Of a DNA stretch of 64,000 nucleotides, positions 20,383 through 31,130 are shown one piece after another; positions within the stretch are counted from its first letter, which is position 1; each line of letters opens with the position of its first letter. Both the position numbers and the translations under genes were made by a program. The notes under the pieces were generated by a model. It was not told where the DNA came from and did not search any database. It was given only the letters and a program-made list of their open reading frames with translations. The DNA is from Bradyrhizobiaceae bacterium. Its GTDB lineage: Bacteria > Pseudomonadota > Alphaproteobacteria > Rhizobiales > Xanthobacteraceae. The stretch is from contig JADYXZ010000019.1 in the NCBI GenBank assembly GCA_020853885.1, positions 124,001 to 188,000 on the forward strand, read 5' to 3'.

Positions 20383-21768
20383 ATGCCTGAGCGCTGGAGC
20401 CCGGATTCCTGGCGGTCGAAGCCGATCGTGCAGGTGCCCGAATATCCCGACCCCAAAGCCCTGGCCGAAGTCGAGGGGCAGCTCGCAAGCTTTCCGCCGC
20501 TCGTTTTTGCCGGCGAGGCGCGGGCGCTCAAGCGCTCGCTTGCCCGCGTGGGCGCTGGCGAAGCGTTCCTGCTCCAGGGCGGCGACTGCGCCGAGAGCTT
20601 CGCCGAGCATTCCGCCAACAACATCCGCGATTTCTTCCGCGTCTTCCTGCAGATGGCGGTGGTGCTGACCTTTGCCGGCGCGTCGCCCGTGGTGAAGGTC
20701 GGCCGCATCGCCGGTCAGTTCGCCAAGCCCCGCTCGTCGCCGATGGAGAAGCGCGGCGACGTGGAGCTGCCGGCCTACCGCGGCGACATCGTCAACGACA
20801 TCGCCTTCACGCCGGAAGCGCGCATTCCCGATCCGCGCCGCATGCTGTCGGCCTATCGCCAGTCGGCGGCGACGCTCAACCTGCTGCGCGCCTTCGCGAC
20901 CGGCGGCTACGCCAACCTGTCCAACGCGCATCAATGGATGCTCGGCTTCGTGAAGGAGAGCCCGCAGTCGGCGCGCTACGAGGCGCTCGCTCACCGCATC
21001 ACCGAGGCGCTCGACTTCATGCGCGCGTGCGGCATCGATCCGGAATCGCACCCGGAGATGCGCACCACGGACTTCTACACGAGCCACGAGGCGCTGCTGC
21101 TCGGCTTCGAGCAGGCAATGACGCGCGTCGATTCCACGAGCGGCGACTGGTACGATACCTCCGGCCACATGATCTGGATCGGCGACCGCACGCGCCAGCC
21201 CGATCACGCGCATGTCGAGTTCGCGCGCGGCGTGAAGAACCCGATCGGCTTGAAGTGCGGACCGTCGCTGAAGCCGGACGGGCTGTTGAGGCTGCTCGAC
21301 ATCCTCGATCCCGAGCGCGAGCCCGGACGCATCACGCTGATCTGCCGCTTCGGCGCCGGCAAGGTCGGCGAGCATCTGCCGGCGTTGATTGACACCGTGC
21401 GCCGCGCCGCGCGCCCGGTCGTGTGGTCGTGCGACCCGATGCACGGCAACACCGTGACGGCGAACGGCTACAAGACCCGCCGTTTCGAGCAGATCGTGCA
21501 GGAGGTGCGGGAGTTCTTCGGCGTGCACGCGGCCGAGGGCACGCACGCGGGCGGCATCCATCTGGAGATGACCGGCCAGGCCGTCACCGAATGTACCGGC
21601 GGCGCGCGCGCGATCAGCGACACCGATCTCAACGACCGCTATCACACGGTCTGCGATCCGCGCCTCAACGCCGATCAGGCGATCGAGCTTGCCTTCCTCG
21701 TCGCCGACCTGCTGAAGAAGGAGAAGGCCGAGCAGGCCCGCCCGCTGCCGGCGGTGGCGGGGCTTTAG
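20383..21768 (+). CDS. Class II (plant-type) 3-deoxy-7-phosphoheptulonate synthase
   Basis: 461 residues from the ATG at 20383, with TTGGAG six bases upstream; the ATG at 20368 lacks this. Class II DAHP synthase motifs include the start [24 protein letters not shown] (metal-binding Cys), [33 protein letters not shown], and [10 protein letters not shown] with EMTGQ. The enzyme joins PEP and erythrose 4-phosphate, the entry step to aromatic amino acids. It is divergent from the hydrolase across 88 bp. It has no class I homologue within the window. Confidence 0.95.
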   Translation: MPERWSPDSWRSKPIVQVPEYPDPKALAEVEGQLASFPPLVFAGEARALKRSLARVGAGEAFLLQGGDCAESFAEHSANNIRDFFRVFLQMAVVLTFAGASPVVKVGRIAGQFAKPRSSPMEKRGDVELPAYRGDIVNDIAFTPEARIPDPRRMLSAYRQSAATLNLLRAFATGGYANLSNAHQWMLGFVKESPQSARYEALAHRITEALDFMRACGIDPESHPEMRTTDFYTSHEALLLGFEQAMTRVDSTSGDWYDTSGHMIWIGDRTRQPDHAHVEFARGVKNPIGLKCGPSLKPDGLLRLLDILDPEREPGRITLICRFGAGKVGEHLPALIDTVRRAARPVVWSCDPMHGNTVTANGYKTRRFEQIVQEVREFFGVHAAEGTHAGGIHLEMTGQAVTECTGGARAISDTDLNDRYHTVCDPRLNADQAIELAFLVADLLKKEKAEQARPLPAVAGL

Positions 21769-21784
21769 TTCATTTGTGCGACCC

Positions 21785-21895
21785 CATCCTTCGAGACGCG
21801 CCCTTTCGGGCGCTCCTCAGGATGAGGTCGCATTTTTCCGACCCGCCTCATGGTGAGGAGCGCGGCCCTCGGGCTGCGCGTCTCGAACCATGAGG
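21785..21895. repeat. Palindromic repeat family A, locus 1 (two units)
   Basis: The first unit (21785-21824) has arms CATCCTTCGAGACGC and GCTCCTCAGGATG. The second (21846-21895) has arms CCTCATGGTGAGGAGC and GTCTCGAACCATGAGG. Both lie after the DAHP synthase stop. Family A occurs at six loci here, always between genes. Confidence 0.92.
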
Positions 21896-21968
21896 ACGCC
21901 CGTCTCGAAGAATAAGGCTTGGGCCTTGTGACATTGCCGCAAGAAGCCGGCGGAGCTACATCATTCCC

Positions 21969-23708
21969 ATGAAAGCGCCCGACAGCCTCGCGATTGCGGC
22001 GGCTCAGCTCAACCCGACCGTCGGCGACATTGCCGGAAACGCCGACAAGGCGCGCAAGGCACGCAAGGCGGCCGCCGCCGACGGCGCGGACCTCGTTCTG
22101 TTTCCCGAGCTCTTCATCTCCGGCTATCCGCCCGAAGACCTCGTCCTCAAGCCGGCGTTTCAGGCCGCCTGCCGCAGCACCGTTGAATCGCTCGCGCGCG
22201 AGACGGCCGATGGCGGGCCCGCGCTCCTCGTCGGTTCGCCGTGGGCGCAGGACGGCAAGGTTTACAACGCCGTGTGCCTGCTCGCCGAAGGCCGCATCGC
22301 CGGCGTGCGTTTCAAGTGGGATCTGCCGAACTACGGCGTGTTCGACGAGAAGCGCGTCTTCGCGCAGGGGCCGATGCCGGGGCCGATCAACTTCAAGGGT
22401 GTCCGCATCGGTGTGCCCATCTGCGAGGACATGTGGGGACCTGACGTCGCCGAGTGCCTAGCCGAGACCGGCGCCGAGATTCTCCTAGTGCCGAACGGCT
22501 CGCCCTATCACCGCGGCAAAGAAGACATCCGCCTCAGCCTCGCGGTCGCCCGCATCAAGGAGACGGGGCTGCCGCTCGTCTATGTGAACCAAGTCGGCGG
22601 GCAGGACGAGCTCGTGTTCGACGGCTCTTCGTTCGCGCTGAACGCCGATCTCTCGCTCGCCTTCCATCTTGAATCGTTCCTCGAGACCGTGCGGACGACG
22701 CGCTGGCGCCGGGAAGGCGGCACTTGGCGCTGCACCGACGGCCCGAAGATCGACGTCATCGGCAACGGCGAAGCGGACTACGCCGCCTGCGTGCTCGGGC
22801 TGCGCGACTACGTGGACAAGAACGGCTTTCCGGGCGTGGTGATGGGGTTGTCGGGCGGCGTCGACTCCGCGCTCACGGCCGCGATGGCGGTCGACGCGCT
22901 CGGCCCCGAGCGCGTGCACTGCCTGATGCTGCCCTACAAGTACACGTCGAAGGAATCAATCGACGACGCGACCGCGCTCGCGAAATCCCTCGGCGTGAAA
23001 TACGAGACCGTGCCGATCGCGCCGGCTGTCGAAGGATTGGAAGCAAGCCTCGCCGGCGTGTTCAAGGGAACGAAGCGCAACACCACCGAAGAGAACATCC
23101 AGGCGCGCGCCCGCGGCATCATCCTGATGTCTTATTCCAACAAGTTCGGCCCGATGGTGATCACCACCGGCAACAAGTCGGAGATGTCGGTCGGCTACGC
23201 CACGCTCTATGGCGACATGAACGGCGGCTTCAACCCGGTGAAGGATCTCTACAAGACGGAGATTTATCGTCTCGGCCGGCTGCGCAACCGCTGGAAGCCG
23301 GTCGGCGCGCTCGGTCCGGACGGCGTCGTGATCCCCGAGCGCGTGTTCACCAAGGCGCCGAGCGCCGAGCTGAAGGAAGACCAGACCGACCAGGACACGC
23401 TGCCGCCCTACGAGATGCTCGATCAAATTCTGGAGCGCCTCGTCGAGCGCGAGCAGTCGGTTCACGAGATCGCCGCGGCCGGCTTCGATGCGGAGATCGT
23501 CAAGCGGATCGAGCGCATGCTGCACGTCGCCGAGTACAAGCGGCGGCAGGCATGCCCGGGCGTGAAGGTGACGCTGAAGAACTTCGGCCGCGACCGCCGC
23601 TATCCGATCACCAACAGGTTCCGCGATCCCGGCACGAAGCCGCCCGAGCCGGACGCCGCGCTGGCGGAAGGCGCGTTGCCGGCCCGCGGCGAAGCTGTCG
23701 ATTACTGA
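21969..23708 (+). CDS. nadE: Glutamine-dependent NAD(+) synthase
   Basis: 579 residues in two domains. Residues 1-270 are a nitrilase-type glutaminase with the catalytic triad E47 (FPELFISGYPPEDL), K116 (FKWDLPNYG) and C152 (PICEDMW). Residues about 280-579 are the NAD synthetase with the ATP-binding loop GLSGGVDSALT and the TGNKSEMSVGYATLYGD block. It amidates deamido-NAD using ammonia tunnelled from glutamine, the last step of NAD synthesis. The length fits the bacterial glutamine-dependent class. Confidence 0.96.
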   Translation: MKAPDSLAIAAAQLNPTVGDIAGNADKARKARKAAAADGADLVLFPELFISGYPPEDLVLKPAFQAACRSTVESLARETADGGPALLVGSPWAQDGKVYNAVCLLAEGRIAGVRFKWDLPNYGVFDEKRVFAQGPMPGPINFKGVRIGVPICEDMWGPDVAECLAETGAEILLVPNGSPYHRGKEDIRLSLAVARIKETGLPLVYVNQVGGQDELVFDGSSFALNADLSLAFHLESFLETVRTTRWRREGGTWRCTDGPKIDVIGNGEADYAACVLGLRDYVDKNGFPGVVMGLSGGVDSALTAAMAVDALGPERVHCLMLPYKYTSKESIDDATALAKSLGVKYETVPIAPAVEGLEASLAGVFKGTKRNTTEENIQARARGIILMSYSNKFGPMVITTGNKSEMSVGYATLYGDMNGGFNPVKDLYKTEIYRLGRLRNRWKPVGALGPDGVVIPERVFTKAPSAELKEDQTDQDTLPPYEMLDQILERLVEREQSVHEIAAAGFDAEIVKRIERMLHVAEYKRRQACPGVKVTLKNFGRDRRYPITNRFRDPGTKPPEPDAALAEGALPARGEAVDY

Positions 23709-23749
23709 CGCCCTTAGTGCGGGATGATTTGCAGTCCGCGCATCCCGGC

Positions 23750-23824
23750 GTCATTGCGAGCGAAGCGAAGCAATCCAGCGGCTGAGAAACTGGATTGCTT
23801 CGGCGCTGCGCGCCTCGCAATGAC
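23750..23824. repeat. Palindromic repeat family D
   Basis: Arms GTCATTGCGAGCGAAGCGAA and its partner ending CTCGCAATGAC enclose CAATCCAG and CTGGATTGC, forming a long hairpin between convergent nadE and the DUF2865 gene. It is a single copy in this window. The motif is familiar as a dispersed intergenic repeat in many proteobacteria. Confidence 0.9.
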
Positions 23825-23860
23825 AGCAACAAACGGCTCGATCTGACCTCGTCCCGCGGC

Positions 23861-25039
23861 TCACCGCTCCGGATAGAACGGCGGCCCCACCGTGCGCACG
23901 CGCCGGTTGGCGGGCGCCGTGGCAGGCGGCTCGGTCGCCGCGGGCTGCGCCGGTTGTGCGGCTGCCGGCGCGCCGTCCGCGGCCGCCGGCTGGCCTTTGC
24001 CCTTCTGCGCCTGGTTCGGCTGATTGACCGGCCGTGGCTGCGACATCTGCTTCGCCCGCTCCTCGGTCACGATGATGTCGCCGCGCTGATAGGTCTCGTC
24101 GCGGCCGACGCCGAGCGCTTCCGCCCAGCTCTGGCCCTGGCCGCGGCACGAGCACGACGCGCTGAATTCCTTGCGGTACTTGAACGCGTTCGGAAGCTGC
24201 GTGTACGGCACGCCGTCGATGGAGACGGCCTGATCGACTTCCTCGCCCGGATTGCGGTGCGAGAACAGCATCGTCTCCGCCGCCGGGCATAGCCGCTGGC
24301 AGGTATGCGCGTCTTCGTTGAAGCGCGACGGCACCGTGGCGAAGCTGATCGGGAAGAAGAAGCCGTCGCAGGTGCGCACGCAGAGCGTCCGGTAGGTCGA
24401 GCCCATCGGCATGTCGAGCGGGCCGGATTCGACCGTGCTTTCCTCGCGCCATCCGCCGCCGCCGAACAGGGCTTCCAGCAAGCCGCGCTGGCGCTGCGGC
24501 TGCGGCGCCGCCTGCCGGTACTGCGGGCCGCAATTGTTCTGCGCGAGCTGGTTGACGAGCTGCCGCCGCTGCAGGTCGCGATTGAGATCGGAGCTGCCGC
24601 CGCGCAAGCCGTTGAGCTCGGAGATCATCCGGTCGAGGTTGGCGCGCATGCGTCCGATCTGATTGTTGAGCGTGTCGCACTGCGGCGGCCGCTGCGGCCC
24701 GAAGATGAAGAAGCTGCCGCCGGTATCGCAGCCGAGGCGGCGCGCCTGCACGATCGTCTGGTCGAGCTCGAAGCGCTGCCGTTGGATCGCTTCCTCGTAG
24801 CGGCGGGCCTGCTCGGGATTGGCGGCGCCCGCCGAGTCGAGCTGCGCCAACGCTGTTTCGAGCTGCAGGCAGACCTGGCTGCCCGGCTGGTTGTACATCG
24901 GCCGCGGGCCTTGCACGCCGGGCGGCGGCGCGCCGGGAACATTCTGCGGCGGCAGGAGCTGCGCGCCGGCTGCGCCGAGAAGCGCGATCAGGGACGCGGC
25001 GGCAATGCCGGCAACAAGAGGAATACGGGACGATTGCAT
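23861..25039 (-). CDS. DUF2865 domain protein, exported
   Basis: 392 residues. A signal sequence (MQSSRIPLVAGIAAASLIAL...) ends near residue 26, followed by a proline-rich stretch. A helical region (about 55-170) holds paired cysteines (QVCLQLE, LGCDTGG, QCDTL). The DUF2865 core (about 205-300) contains YRTLCVRTCDGFFFPISFAT and HTCQRLCPAAETMLFSHRNPG, again cysteine-rich and consistent with disulfides in the periplasm. The last 70 residues are Ala/Pro/Gln-rich and low in complexity. The family is typical of Hyphomicrobiales and its role is unknown. Confidence 0.87.
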   Translation of the reverse strand: MQSSRIPLVAGIAAASLIALLGAAGAQLLPPQNVPGAPPPGVQGPRPMYNQPGSQVCLQLETALAQLDSAGAANPEQARRYEEAIQRQRFELDQTIVQARRLGCDTGGSFFIFGPQRPPQCDTLNNQIGRMRANLDRMISELNGLRGGSSDLNRDLQRRQLVNQLAQNNCGPQYRQAAPQPQRQRGLLEALFGGGGWREESTVESGPLDMPMGSTYRTLCVRTCDGFFFPISFATVPSRFNEDAHTCQRLCPAAETMLFSHRNPGEEVDQAVSIDGVPYTQLPNAFKYRKEFSASCSCRGQGQSWAEALGVGRDETYQRGDIIVTEERAKQMSQPRPVNQPNQAQKGKGQPAAADGAPAAAQPAQPAATEPPATAPANRRVRTVGPPFYPER

Positions 25040-25120
25040 GGGCCGAAGCGGCTCCCAATGACTAAGTCCAAGCCAAGGCAGGGAAACTTGTCCGATTTGT
25101 GAAGGAAAGGCGAGCCGTCC

Positions 25121-25750
25121 TCAAGCCGCGTCCGGCTGGGCTTCGGGGGCGGCGGCGGCAAAGGCCGGATGCTGCCGGGCGCTGGCGTCGACCGCAAGGA
25201 TCTTCCGATAGTCGTCGAGCGGCACGTTGTAGCGGTGGGCGTTATAGACCTGCGGAACGATGCAGAGGTCCGCGAGCGTGATGGCGTCGCCGAACGCATA
25301 GGGACCGGGCTGCAGCAGCCGCTCGATGCTGTTGAATCCTTCATGGATCCAGTAAGCCGTCCATTCGTTGAGCGCCTTTTCGTCCGCGCCGAATTTCGAA
25401 GTCAGCATGCCGCGCGTGCCGGTATTGTTCAGCGGGTGGATGTCGCAACTGATGATCTGCGCGACCGCGCGCACCTGCGCCCGCTCGATCGGGTCCGCCG
25501 GCAGCAGCCGCGGCTCCGGATAGACCTCGTCGAGATATTCGACGATCGCGAGCGACTGGATCAGCACGTTGCCGTCGTCGAGCGCGAGCGCCGGCAGCCG
25601 CATCTGCGGGTTGACCTTGCGGTAGGATTCGCTGCGGTGCGAATTGTCACGCATGGGCACCGAGATCGTTTCGTAATGCAGCCCCTTGAGCGCGAGCGCG
25701 ATCCGCACGCGATAGGAAGCGGACGAACGGAAGAACGAATAAAGCTTCAT
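25121..25750 (-). CDS. maiA: Maleylacetoacetate isomerase (zeta-class GST)
   Basis: 209 residues from the ATG at 25750; 22 further codons upstream are open but do not fit the family. The zeta-GST signature SSASYRVRIALALKG (9-23) holds the glutathione-activating Ser, with the cis-Pro segment VNPQMRLPAL and the QSLAIVEYLDE contact. The C-terminal domain has DAITLADLCIVPQVYNAHRY. It isomerises maleylacetoacetate to fumarylacetoacetate in tyrosine breakdown. No hmgA or fahA lies nearby, so it is detached from its pathway genes. Confidence 0.92.
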   Translation of the reverse strand: MKLYSFFRSSASYRVRIALALKGLHYETISVPMRDNSHRSESYRKVNPQMRLPALALDDGNVLIQSLAIVEYLDEVYPEPRLLPADPIERAQVRAVAQIISCDIHPLNNTGTRGMLTSKFGADEKALNEWTAYWIHEGFNSIERLLQPGPYAFGDAITLADLCIVPQVYNAHRYNVPLDDYRKILAVDASARQHPAFAAAAPEAQPDAA

Positions 25751-25994
25751 GTATGGCCTCCGCCGGCGAATATCGCGGCATCGGGTGCCGCTGGGAAGGA
25801 TGGCGGCCACGCTCAAGGACGTCGCCGGACTGGGGAATCTCGCACTGCCGGAATAGAGCCCCGGCAGCCATCAATGAGCCGTGATCGGCCCCTCCGGCGC
25901 CCTCATTCCCGTTGCCGGAAATAATACTTTAGTACAAGCTCCCCGGCCTTCCAGGGTGGAAAAGGGCGTTCGCTGCCCGATACGGGGGAAATCA

Positions 25995-26456
25995 ATGACA
26001 CCGAAGTCGCGTCTCTACATCCCGGGTCTCTCAGGACTCTACGATTCATTGTCTGACTGGGCTTGGCTTATTCTGAGGGTTGCCGCCGGCCTCATCCTGG
26101 CGGCACACGGTGCCTGGAAGTTTGGGTACCTTGGCGGTCCCGGCCTCAACGGCGTCATCGGCTTTTTCGACAAGGTGGGATACTCGCCGGGCTCGATCTG
26201 GGCGCCGACCCTTGCGACGTTCGAAGTTGTGGGCGGAATACTGCTTGCGATCGGCTTATTGACGCGTCCGGTGGCGTTGATCGGGCTGATCCAGATGCTG
26301 CTCGTTGCGTACTATCATTCTCGCTTCGGTTTTTGGCACAACGTGCAGGGAGGCGGCGTCGAATACCCGCTGATGTGGGCGGCGGTAATGCTGTTCTTCC
26401 TCATCCGTGGTGCGGGACCCATGTCGGTCGACGCGAGGATGAGCAAGGAATTCTGA
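25995..26456 (+). CDS. DoxX family membrane protein
   Basis: 153 residues from the ATG at 25995 behind GGGGGAAA; upstream open codons are not supported. Four membrane helices are visible. The DoxX pattern AWLILRVAAGLILAAHGAWK, FFDKVGYSP and FEVVGGILLAIGLLTRPVAL is present. DoxX-like proteins are linked to redox membrane complexes and oxidative stress, but this one has no partner gene nearby. Confidence 0.88.
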   Translation: MTPKSRLYIPGLSGLYDSLSDWAWLILRVAAGLILAAHGAWKFGYLGGPGLNGVIGFFDKVGYSPGSIWAPTLATFEVVGGILLAIGLLTRPVALIGLIQMLLVAYYHSRFGFWHNVQGGGVEYPLMWAAVMLFFLIRGAGPMSVDARMSKEF

Positions 26457-26477
26457 CCGCCCGCTTCTGAGATTTAC

Positions 26478-26507
26478 GGGCGCTCGCCGTTGAATCGGCG
26501 GGCGCCC
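26478..26507 (+). terminator. Probable terminator after doxX-like gene
   Basis: Arms GGGCGCTCGCCG and CGGCGGGCGCCC (one mismatch) enclose TTGAAT, 22 bp past the stop. The tail GGGATTTTCCC has only a short T-run, so termination may be weak. Confidence 0.5.
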
Positions 26508-26592
26508 GGGATTTTCCCACCCCGGCTTTGGCCGCAAGTTCCCGCGCGCCACGTTCTCGCCGCCTTGCGCGTTCACCGCAGGGACGGCCGCC

Positions 26593-27684
26593 ATGTCGGC
26601 CCCGGGGACCGGAATGCAGCCAGCCGACTTCAGCGCGAGGCATAGCTCCGCTGCGCGATACGCCGCCCGTGCGGTGGCGTTGCTGCTGCTCGCGGCAGCG
26701 TGCGCCGGTTGCGCGGGCCTGTCTGCGACCAGCCCGATCGCGAGCGAGAATGATTACTCCTCGGTGGCGCTCGATCCGCGCGTGACCGTCTTCACCACGC
26801 GCCAAGCCGTGAAAAGTGCGAAGGCGAGCCCGTGGTTCGGCACCGAGCGGGCGAAGCAGCCGAGCGTCGCGCAGGTGAAGCTGTCGTCGCCCTATGAGCA
26901 GCGGGCTTTCTCACTTGCCTCCGTCGGCCTCGGCGACTGGGGCATCGCGTCGGTCGAGTTGCTCCCCAACGGCCTGCAATGGACGGGAGAGGGCAACCGC
27001 CGCGACGTCCTCGTCTATGTGCACGGCTTCAACCAGGGCTTCGAGCAGGCGGTCCTCGACTCTGCGCGCCTCGCCGACGGCGTGAAATTCCGCGGCGAGA
27101 CGATCCTGTTCACCTGGCCGTCGAAGGCGGCGCTGCTCGACTACATCTACGACCGCGACAGCGCCATGTGGTCGCGCGATGCGCTGGAAAGCATGCTGAC
27201 CGAACTGCTGCAGCATCCCGCCGTCAACAATATCCACATCGTCGCACACTCGATGGGGACAATGCTTTCGATCGAAGCCCTGCGGCAACTGCACGCCCGC
27301 TTCGGCGAGACGGCCGCATTGAAGATCGGCGCGGTGGTGCTCGCCGCGCCCGACATCGACATTGACGTCTTCTCGTCGACGGTGCGCCGCGTCGGCAGCC
27401 TGGCGCAGCGAATCACCGTGCTGACCGCCACCAACGACCGCGCGCTCAGCATTGCCACCAAGCTCGCGGGCGGCGTCACCCGCGTCGGGGCGGCGGAGAA
27501 GGAGCGGCTGGAAGCGCTCGGCCTGAAGGTGATCGACGCCTCGCAATTCGGCGGCAGCGGCGTCAATCACGACCTGTTTTTGTCGAACGAGCGGGTGCGC
27601 TTGCAGGTCCGTCAGGCCATCGAGCAATCGCGGCGGTCGCCGATCGCGGTTCGCGCCGGCGAGGCGCTGCTCGGTTCCCCCTGA
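26593..27684 (+). CDS. DUF900-type alpha/beta hydrolase, probable lipoprotein
   Basis: 363 residues. A hydrophobic stretch (27-40, ending LLLAAACAGC) resembles a lipoprotein signal, though neither C37 nor C40 has an ideal lipobox. The hydrolase domain spans about 115-340. It shows the oxyanion HGFNQGF (144-150), the nucleophile VAHSMGTM (S220), an acid near APDIDIDVF and a terminal His in NHDLF. DUF900 proteins are esterase-like and of unknown substrate, often envelope-attached. An alternative start lies at 26614. Confidence 0.85.
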   Translation: MSAPGTGMQPADFSARHSSAARYAARAVALLLLAAACAGCAGLSATSPIASENDYSSVALDPRVTVFTTRQAVKSAKASPWFGTERAKQPSVAQVKLSSPYEQRAFSLASVGLGDWGIASVELLPNGLQWTGEGNRRDVLVYVHGFNQGFEQAVLDSARLADGVKFRGETILFTWPSKAALLDYIYDRDSAMWSRDALESMLTELLQHPAVNNIHIVAHSMGTMLSIEALRQLHARFGETAALKIGAVVLAAPDIDIDVFSSTVRRVGSLAQRITVLTATNDRALSIATKLAGGVTRVGAAEKERLEALGLKVIDASQFGGSGVNHDLFLSNERVRLQVRQAIEQSRRSPIAVRAGEALLGSP

Positions 27685-27929
27685 CGGGAGCGGTTGTGAC
27701 ACGGAAAGCCCGCCGTCCGGCGCTCGTGTCATATTTGTCACATAGCTGAGAAACCTTGTGAAAAGCGGCTTTGTTGCTCACGAAATGGGCAGGATGCCGC
27801 TTTTGTATCGTTGCCGTGACTAGGGCGTTTTGTCGATTTTGTGCAGCGAACATTCGGTTCACACCGATGCAAGCGCCGAGTCGCTCGCGACGGATATCCA
27901 GAGAACGCGGCAAACAAACGGGGTTTTCC

Positions 27930-28865
27930 ATGAGGGGCAAGACAAGCAAATTGGCGATCTTTGGCGCGGCTTCCCTCGCGCTCACCCTTGCAGCGCCGGC
28001 CTTTGCGGCCGACATGCCGGTTTACACCAAGGCGCCCGCGGCACCGGCCGTGGCGCCGTCGCCCTTCGACGCTGCCTTCGGCGGCTGGATCGGAAGCGAC
28101 TACAACTTCCGCGGCGTGTCGCAGTCCGACCGCGACCCCTCCGCCGGCGCCTACTTCGAAGGTCAGTACAACGGCGCGTTCGGTCAGTGGTACCTCGGCA
28201 TCGGCGGCGCTTCGATTAAGTGGCCGGGCGTATTGGCAAGCGGCGATTACGGACTGACGGATCCCGCTGCGGAAATCGATTTCTTCGGCGGCTGGCGCAA
28301 GAGCTGGGACAAGTTCTCGGCCGATATCGGCGTCATCTATTACTACTATCCGGGTGAGGTGTTTAACGGCTTCACCTCGGACAGCGATTTCTGGGAAGTG
28401 TACTGGAAGGGCGGTTACGCGGTGAACGATGCGCTGAGCGTCGGCGCAAACGTTTTCTACACGCCCGATCTCCTGAATTACAGCCAGACCTTTGCGACCA
28501 TAACGGGGACGGCCACGAAAGCGGACGCAGTTTACGCCTCGCTCACTGCGAAGTATGTGCTGCCGTGGACGTCGGGCAATTGGGGATCGTTCGTGTCAGG
28601 CGAAATCGGCCATTGGTGGATCGACGACAGTGGCTTCCTCGCCGCCGGTCAGACTGCCGATCCGAGCTACACTTACTGGAACGCCGGCTTCGCGCTGACC
28701 TACAAGGCAGTCACGCTCGATTTCCGCTATCACGGCACGAGCCAGAACCGTCAGGATTGCGCGAACTTCCTCGTTACTGTCGCCACGAACTCGGCCGCTG
28801 GGTGGTGCAAGGACGCGTTCATCGCGACGCTCAAGTTCGATACCACGCTCTCGGCGCTCAAGTAA
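27930..28865 (+). CDS. TorF-like outer membrane beta-barrel protein
   Basis: 311 residues from the ATG at 27930. A Sec signal ends at AFAAD (about residue 27). The mature protein alternates aromatic and small residues as in beta-barrels, with GSDYNFRGVSQSDRDPSAGAYFEG and later YHGTSQNRQDC near the end. The opening motif SDYxFRGxSQS is the hallmark of TorF-family putative porins (TIGR02001). Its job is probably diffusion of an unknown solute. A strong terminator follows. Confidence 0.85.
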   Translation: MRGKTSKLAIFGAASLALTLAAPAFAADMPVYTKAPAAPAVAPSPFDAAFGGWIGSDYNFRGVSQSDRDPSAGAYFEGQYNGAFGQWYLGIGGASIKWPGVLASGDYGLTDPAAEIDFFGGWRKSWDKFSADIGVIYYYYPGEVFNGFTSDSDFWEVYWKGGYAVNDALSVGANVFYTPDLLNYSQTFATITGTATKADAVYASLTAKYVLPWTSGNWGSFVSGEIGHWWIDDSGFLAAGQTADPSYTYWNAGFALTYKAVTLDFRYHGTSQNRQDCANFLVTVATNSAAGWCKDAFIATLKFDTTLSALK

Positions 28866-28890
28866 GCGCTGGCGATCGGCACAAGCGAAG

Positions 28891-28922
28891 CGGGCGGCGC
28901 ATTTGCGCCGCCCGTTTTCTTT
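28891..28922 (+). terminator. Rho-independent terminator after the TorF-like gene
   Basis: A 10-bp GC stem (CGGGCGGCGC / GCGCCGCCCG) with an ATTT loop is followed by TTTTCTTT, 25 bp past the stop. Confidence 0.93.
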
Positions 28923-28926
28923 ATCG

Positions 28927-29021
28927 CCTCATGGTGAGGAGCCCCTGCGCCTCATCCTTCGAGACGCCATGCTTCGCACGGCTCCTCAGGATGAGGCGCA
29001 GGGGCGTCTCGAACCATGAGG
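28927..29021. repeat. Palindromic repeat family A, locus 2 (nested units)
   Basis: Outer arms CCTCATGGTGAGGAGC and GTCTCGAACCATGAGG enclose an inner unit with arms CTCATCCTTCGAGACGC and GGCTCCTCAGGATGAG. The 95-nt element starts four bases past the terminator T-run. One unit is thus inserted in the loop of another, with GCCCCTGCG and CGCAGGGGC as joining arms. Confidence 0.92.
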
Positions 29022-29049
29022 CGAGGCGCCAAGCATTCCCAGTCGCCGC

Positions 29050-29355
29050 TCAACGCGCGCAGGTGATCGCGACCGTCTCCGTGCAACCCTTGGCCGCGCA
29101 ATGCGTGAGCCCCTCGGGCACGGCGCCGGTGATCTCCTTCGGATCGACGCGGCCGAAATTGACCGCCTGGGCGAATTCGCGCGCGCGGCAGAGCGCGTTG
29201 GCGGCGAGCGTCCCGCACGGCTCGCCGGCCGCGAGGCAGCGGTCGATCCCGTAGCCGTCGTTGCCGTTGACGACGAAAATCCGCGTTTCGGCCTGCGCGG
29301 GCACGGCCGCCGCCAGGCCCGCGATCAGCATCGCAGCGAAACGGAAATCCGGCAT
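29050..29355 (-). CDS. Small exported hypothetical protein
   Basis: 101 residues from the ATG at 29355. A Sec signal (MPDFRFAAMLIAGLAAAVP...) is cleaved after AQA at about residue 22. The mature 79 residues contain six cysteines (RCLAAGEPCG, ALCRARE, THCAAKGC, ITCAR), which suggests a disulfide-rich periplasmic protein. I do not recognise a domain name. The gene stops 28 bp from repeat A2. Confidence 0.72.
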   Translation of the reverse strand: MPDFRFAAMLIAGLAAAVPAQAETRIFVVNGNDGYGIDRCLAAGEPCGTLAANALCRAREFAQAVNFGRVDPKEITGAVPEGLTHCAAKGCTETVAITCAR

Positions 29356-29720
29356 GGCGAATAGTCCCCAAGGGCCCAACCCTGAAGAGGGTGCCCCGCG
29401 CATGGTTGATCCGGCGTTAAGCCCGCTCGGCGCCGCGTCCTGCAGCGCACCGGCAGGCTGATCCGTTTAGCCGGGGAGACCGTGAGTCGCCAGTGACGGC
29501 CGTCACAACCCGCGGCTTTTCGCCCGTTCCGCGCCGGCCCTGCGCAACCCTTGACCGGCAGCCCCCGCAACCGGCATGGTGCGGCCATGAACAAGGCCGC
29601 CTGCAACCGTTTCTTCGGCATTTGCCGGGAGATTATCTGCGCCTGAGAGGGCGCGGGCAGGCCGTTCTATCTCGACAGTCCAGAGACGAACGTTCCGGCC
29701 CGCGGGGCATAGGGACGTTG
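29356..29720. other. 365-bp gap upstream of cysS, with a possible Cys-rich leader frame
   Basis: No ordinary gene is visible. A 19-codon frame at 29587-29646 encodes [19 protein letters not shown] with Cys codons 6, 13 and 18, and it ends 74 bp before cysS. Downstream, CGCGGGC-AG-GCCG and CGGCCCGCG could pair as a long-range stem just before the cysS start. No poly-T tract follows, so classical attenuation is not evident. Confidence 0.35.

Positions 29721-31126
<1,406 letters not shown>

Positions 31127-31130
<4 letters not shown>

Noticed and set aside
29493-29720. Extension of cysS upstream by 76 codons
   Set aside because: Cysteinyl-tRNA synthetases begin at [10 protein letters not shown]; the extension is Pro/Arg-rich and unlike the family.
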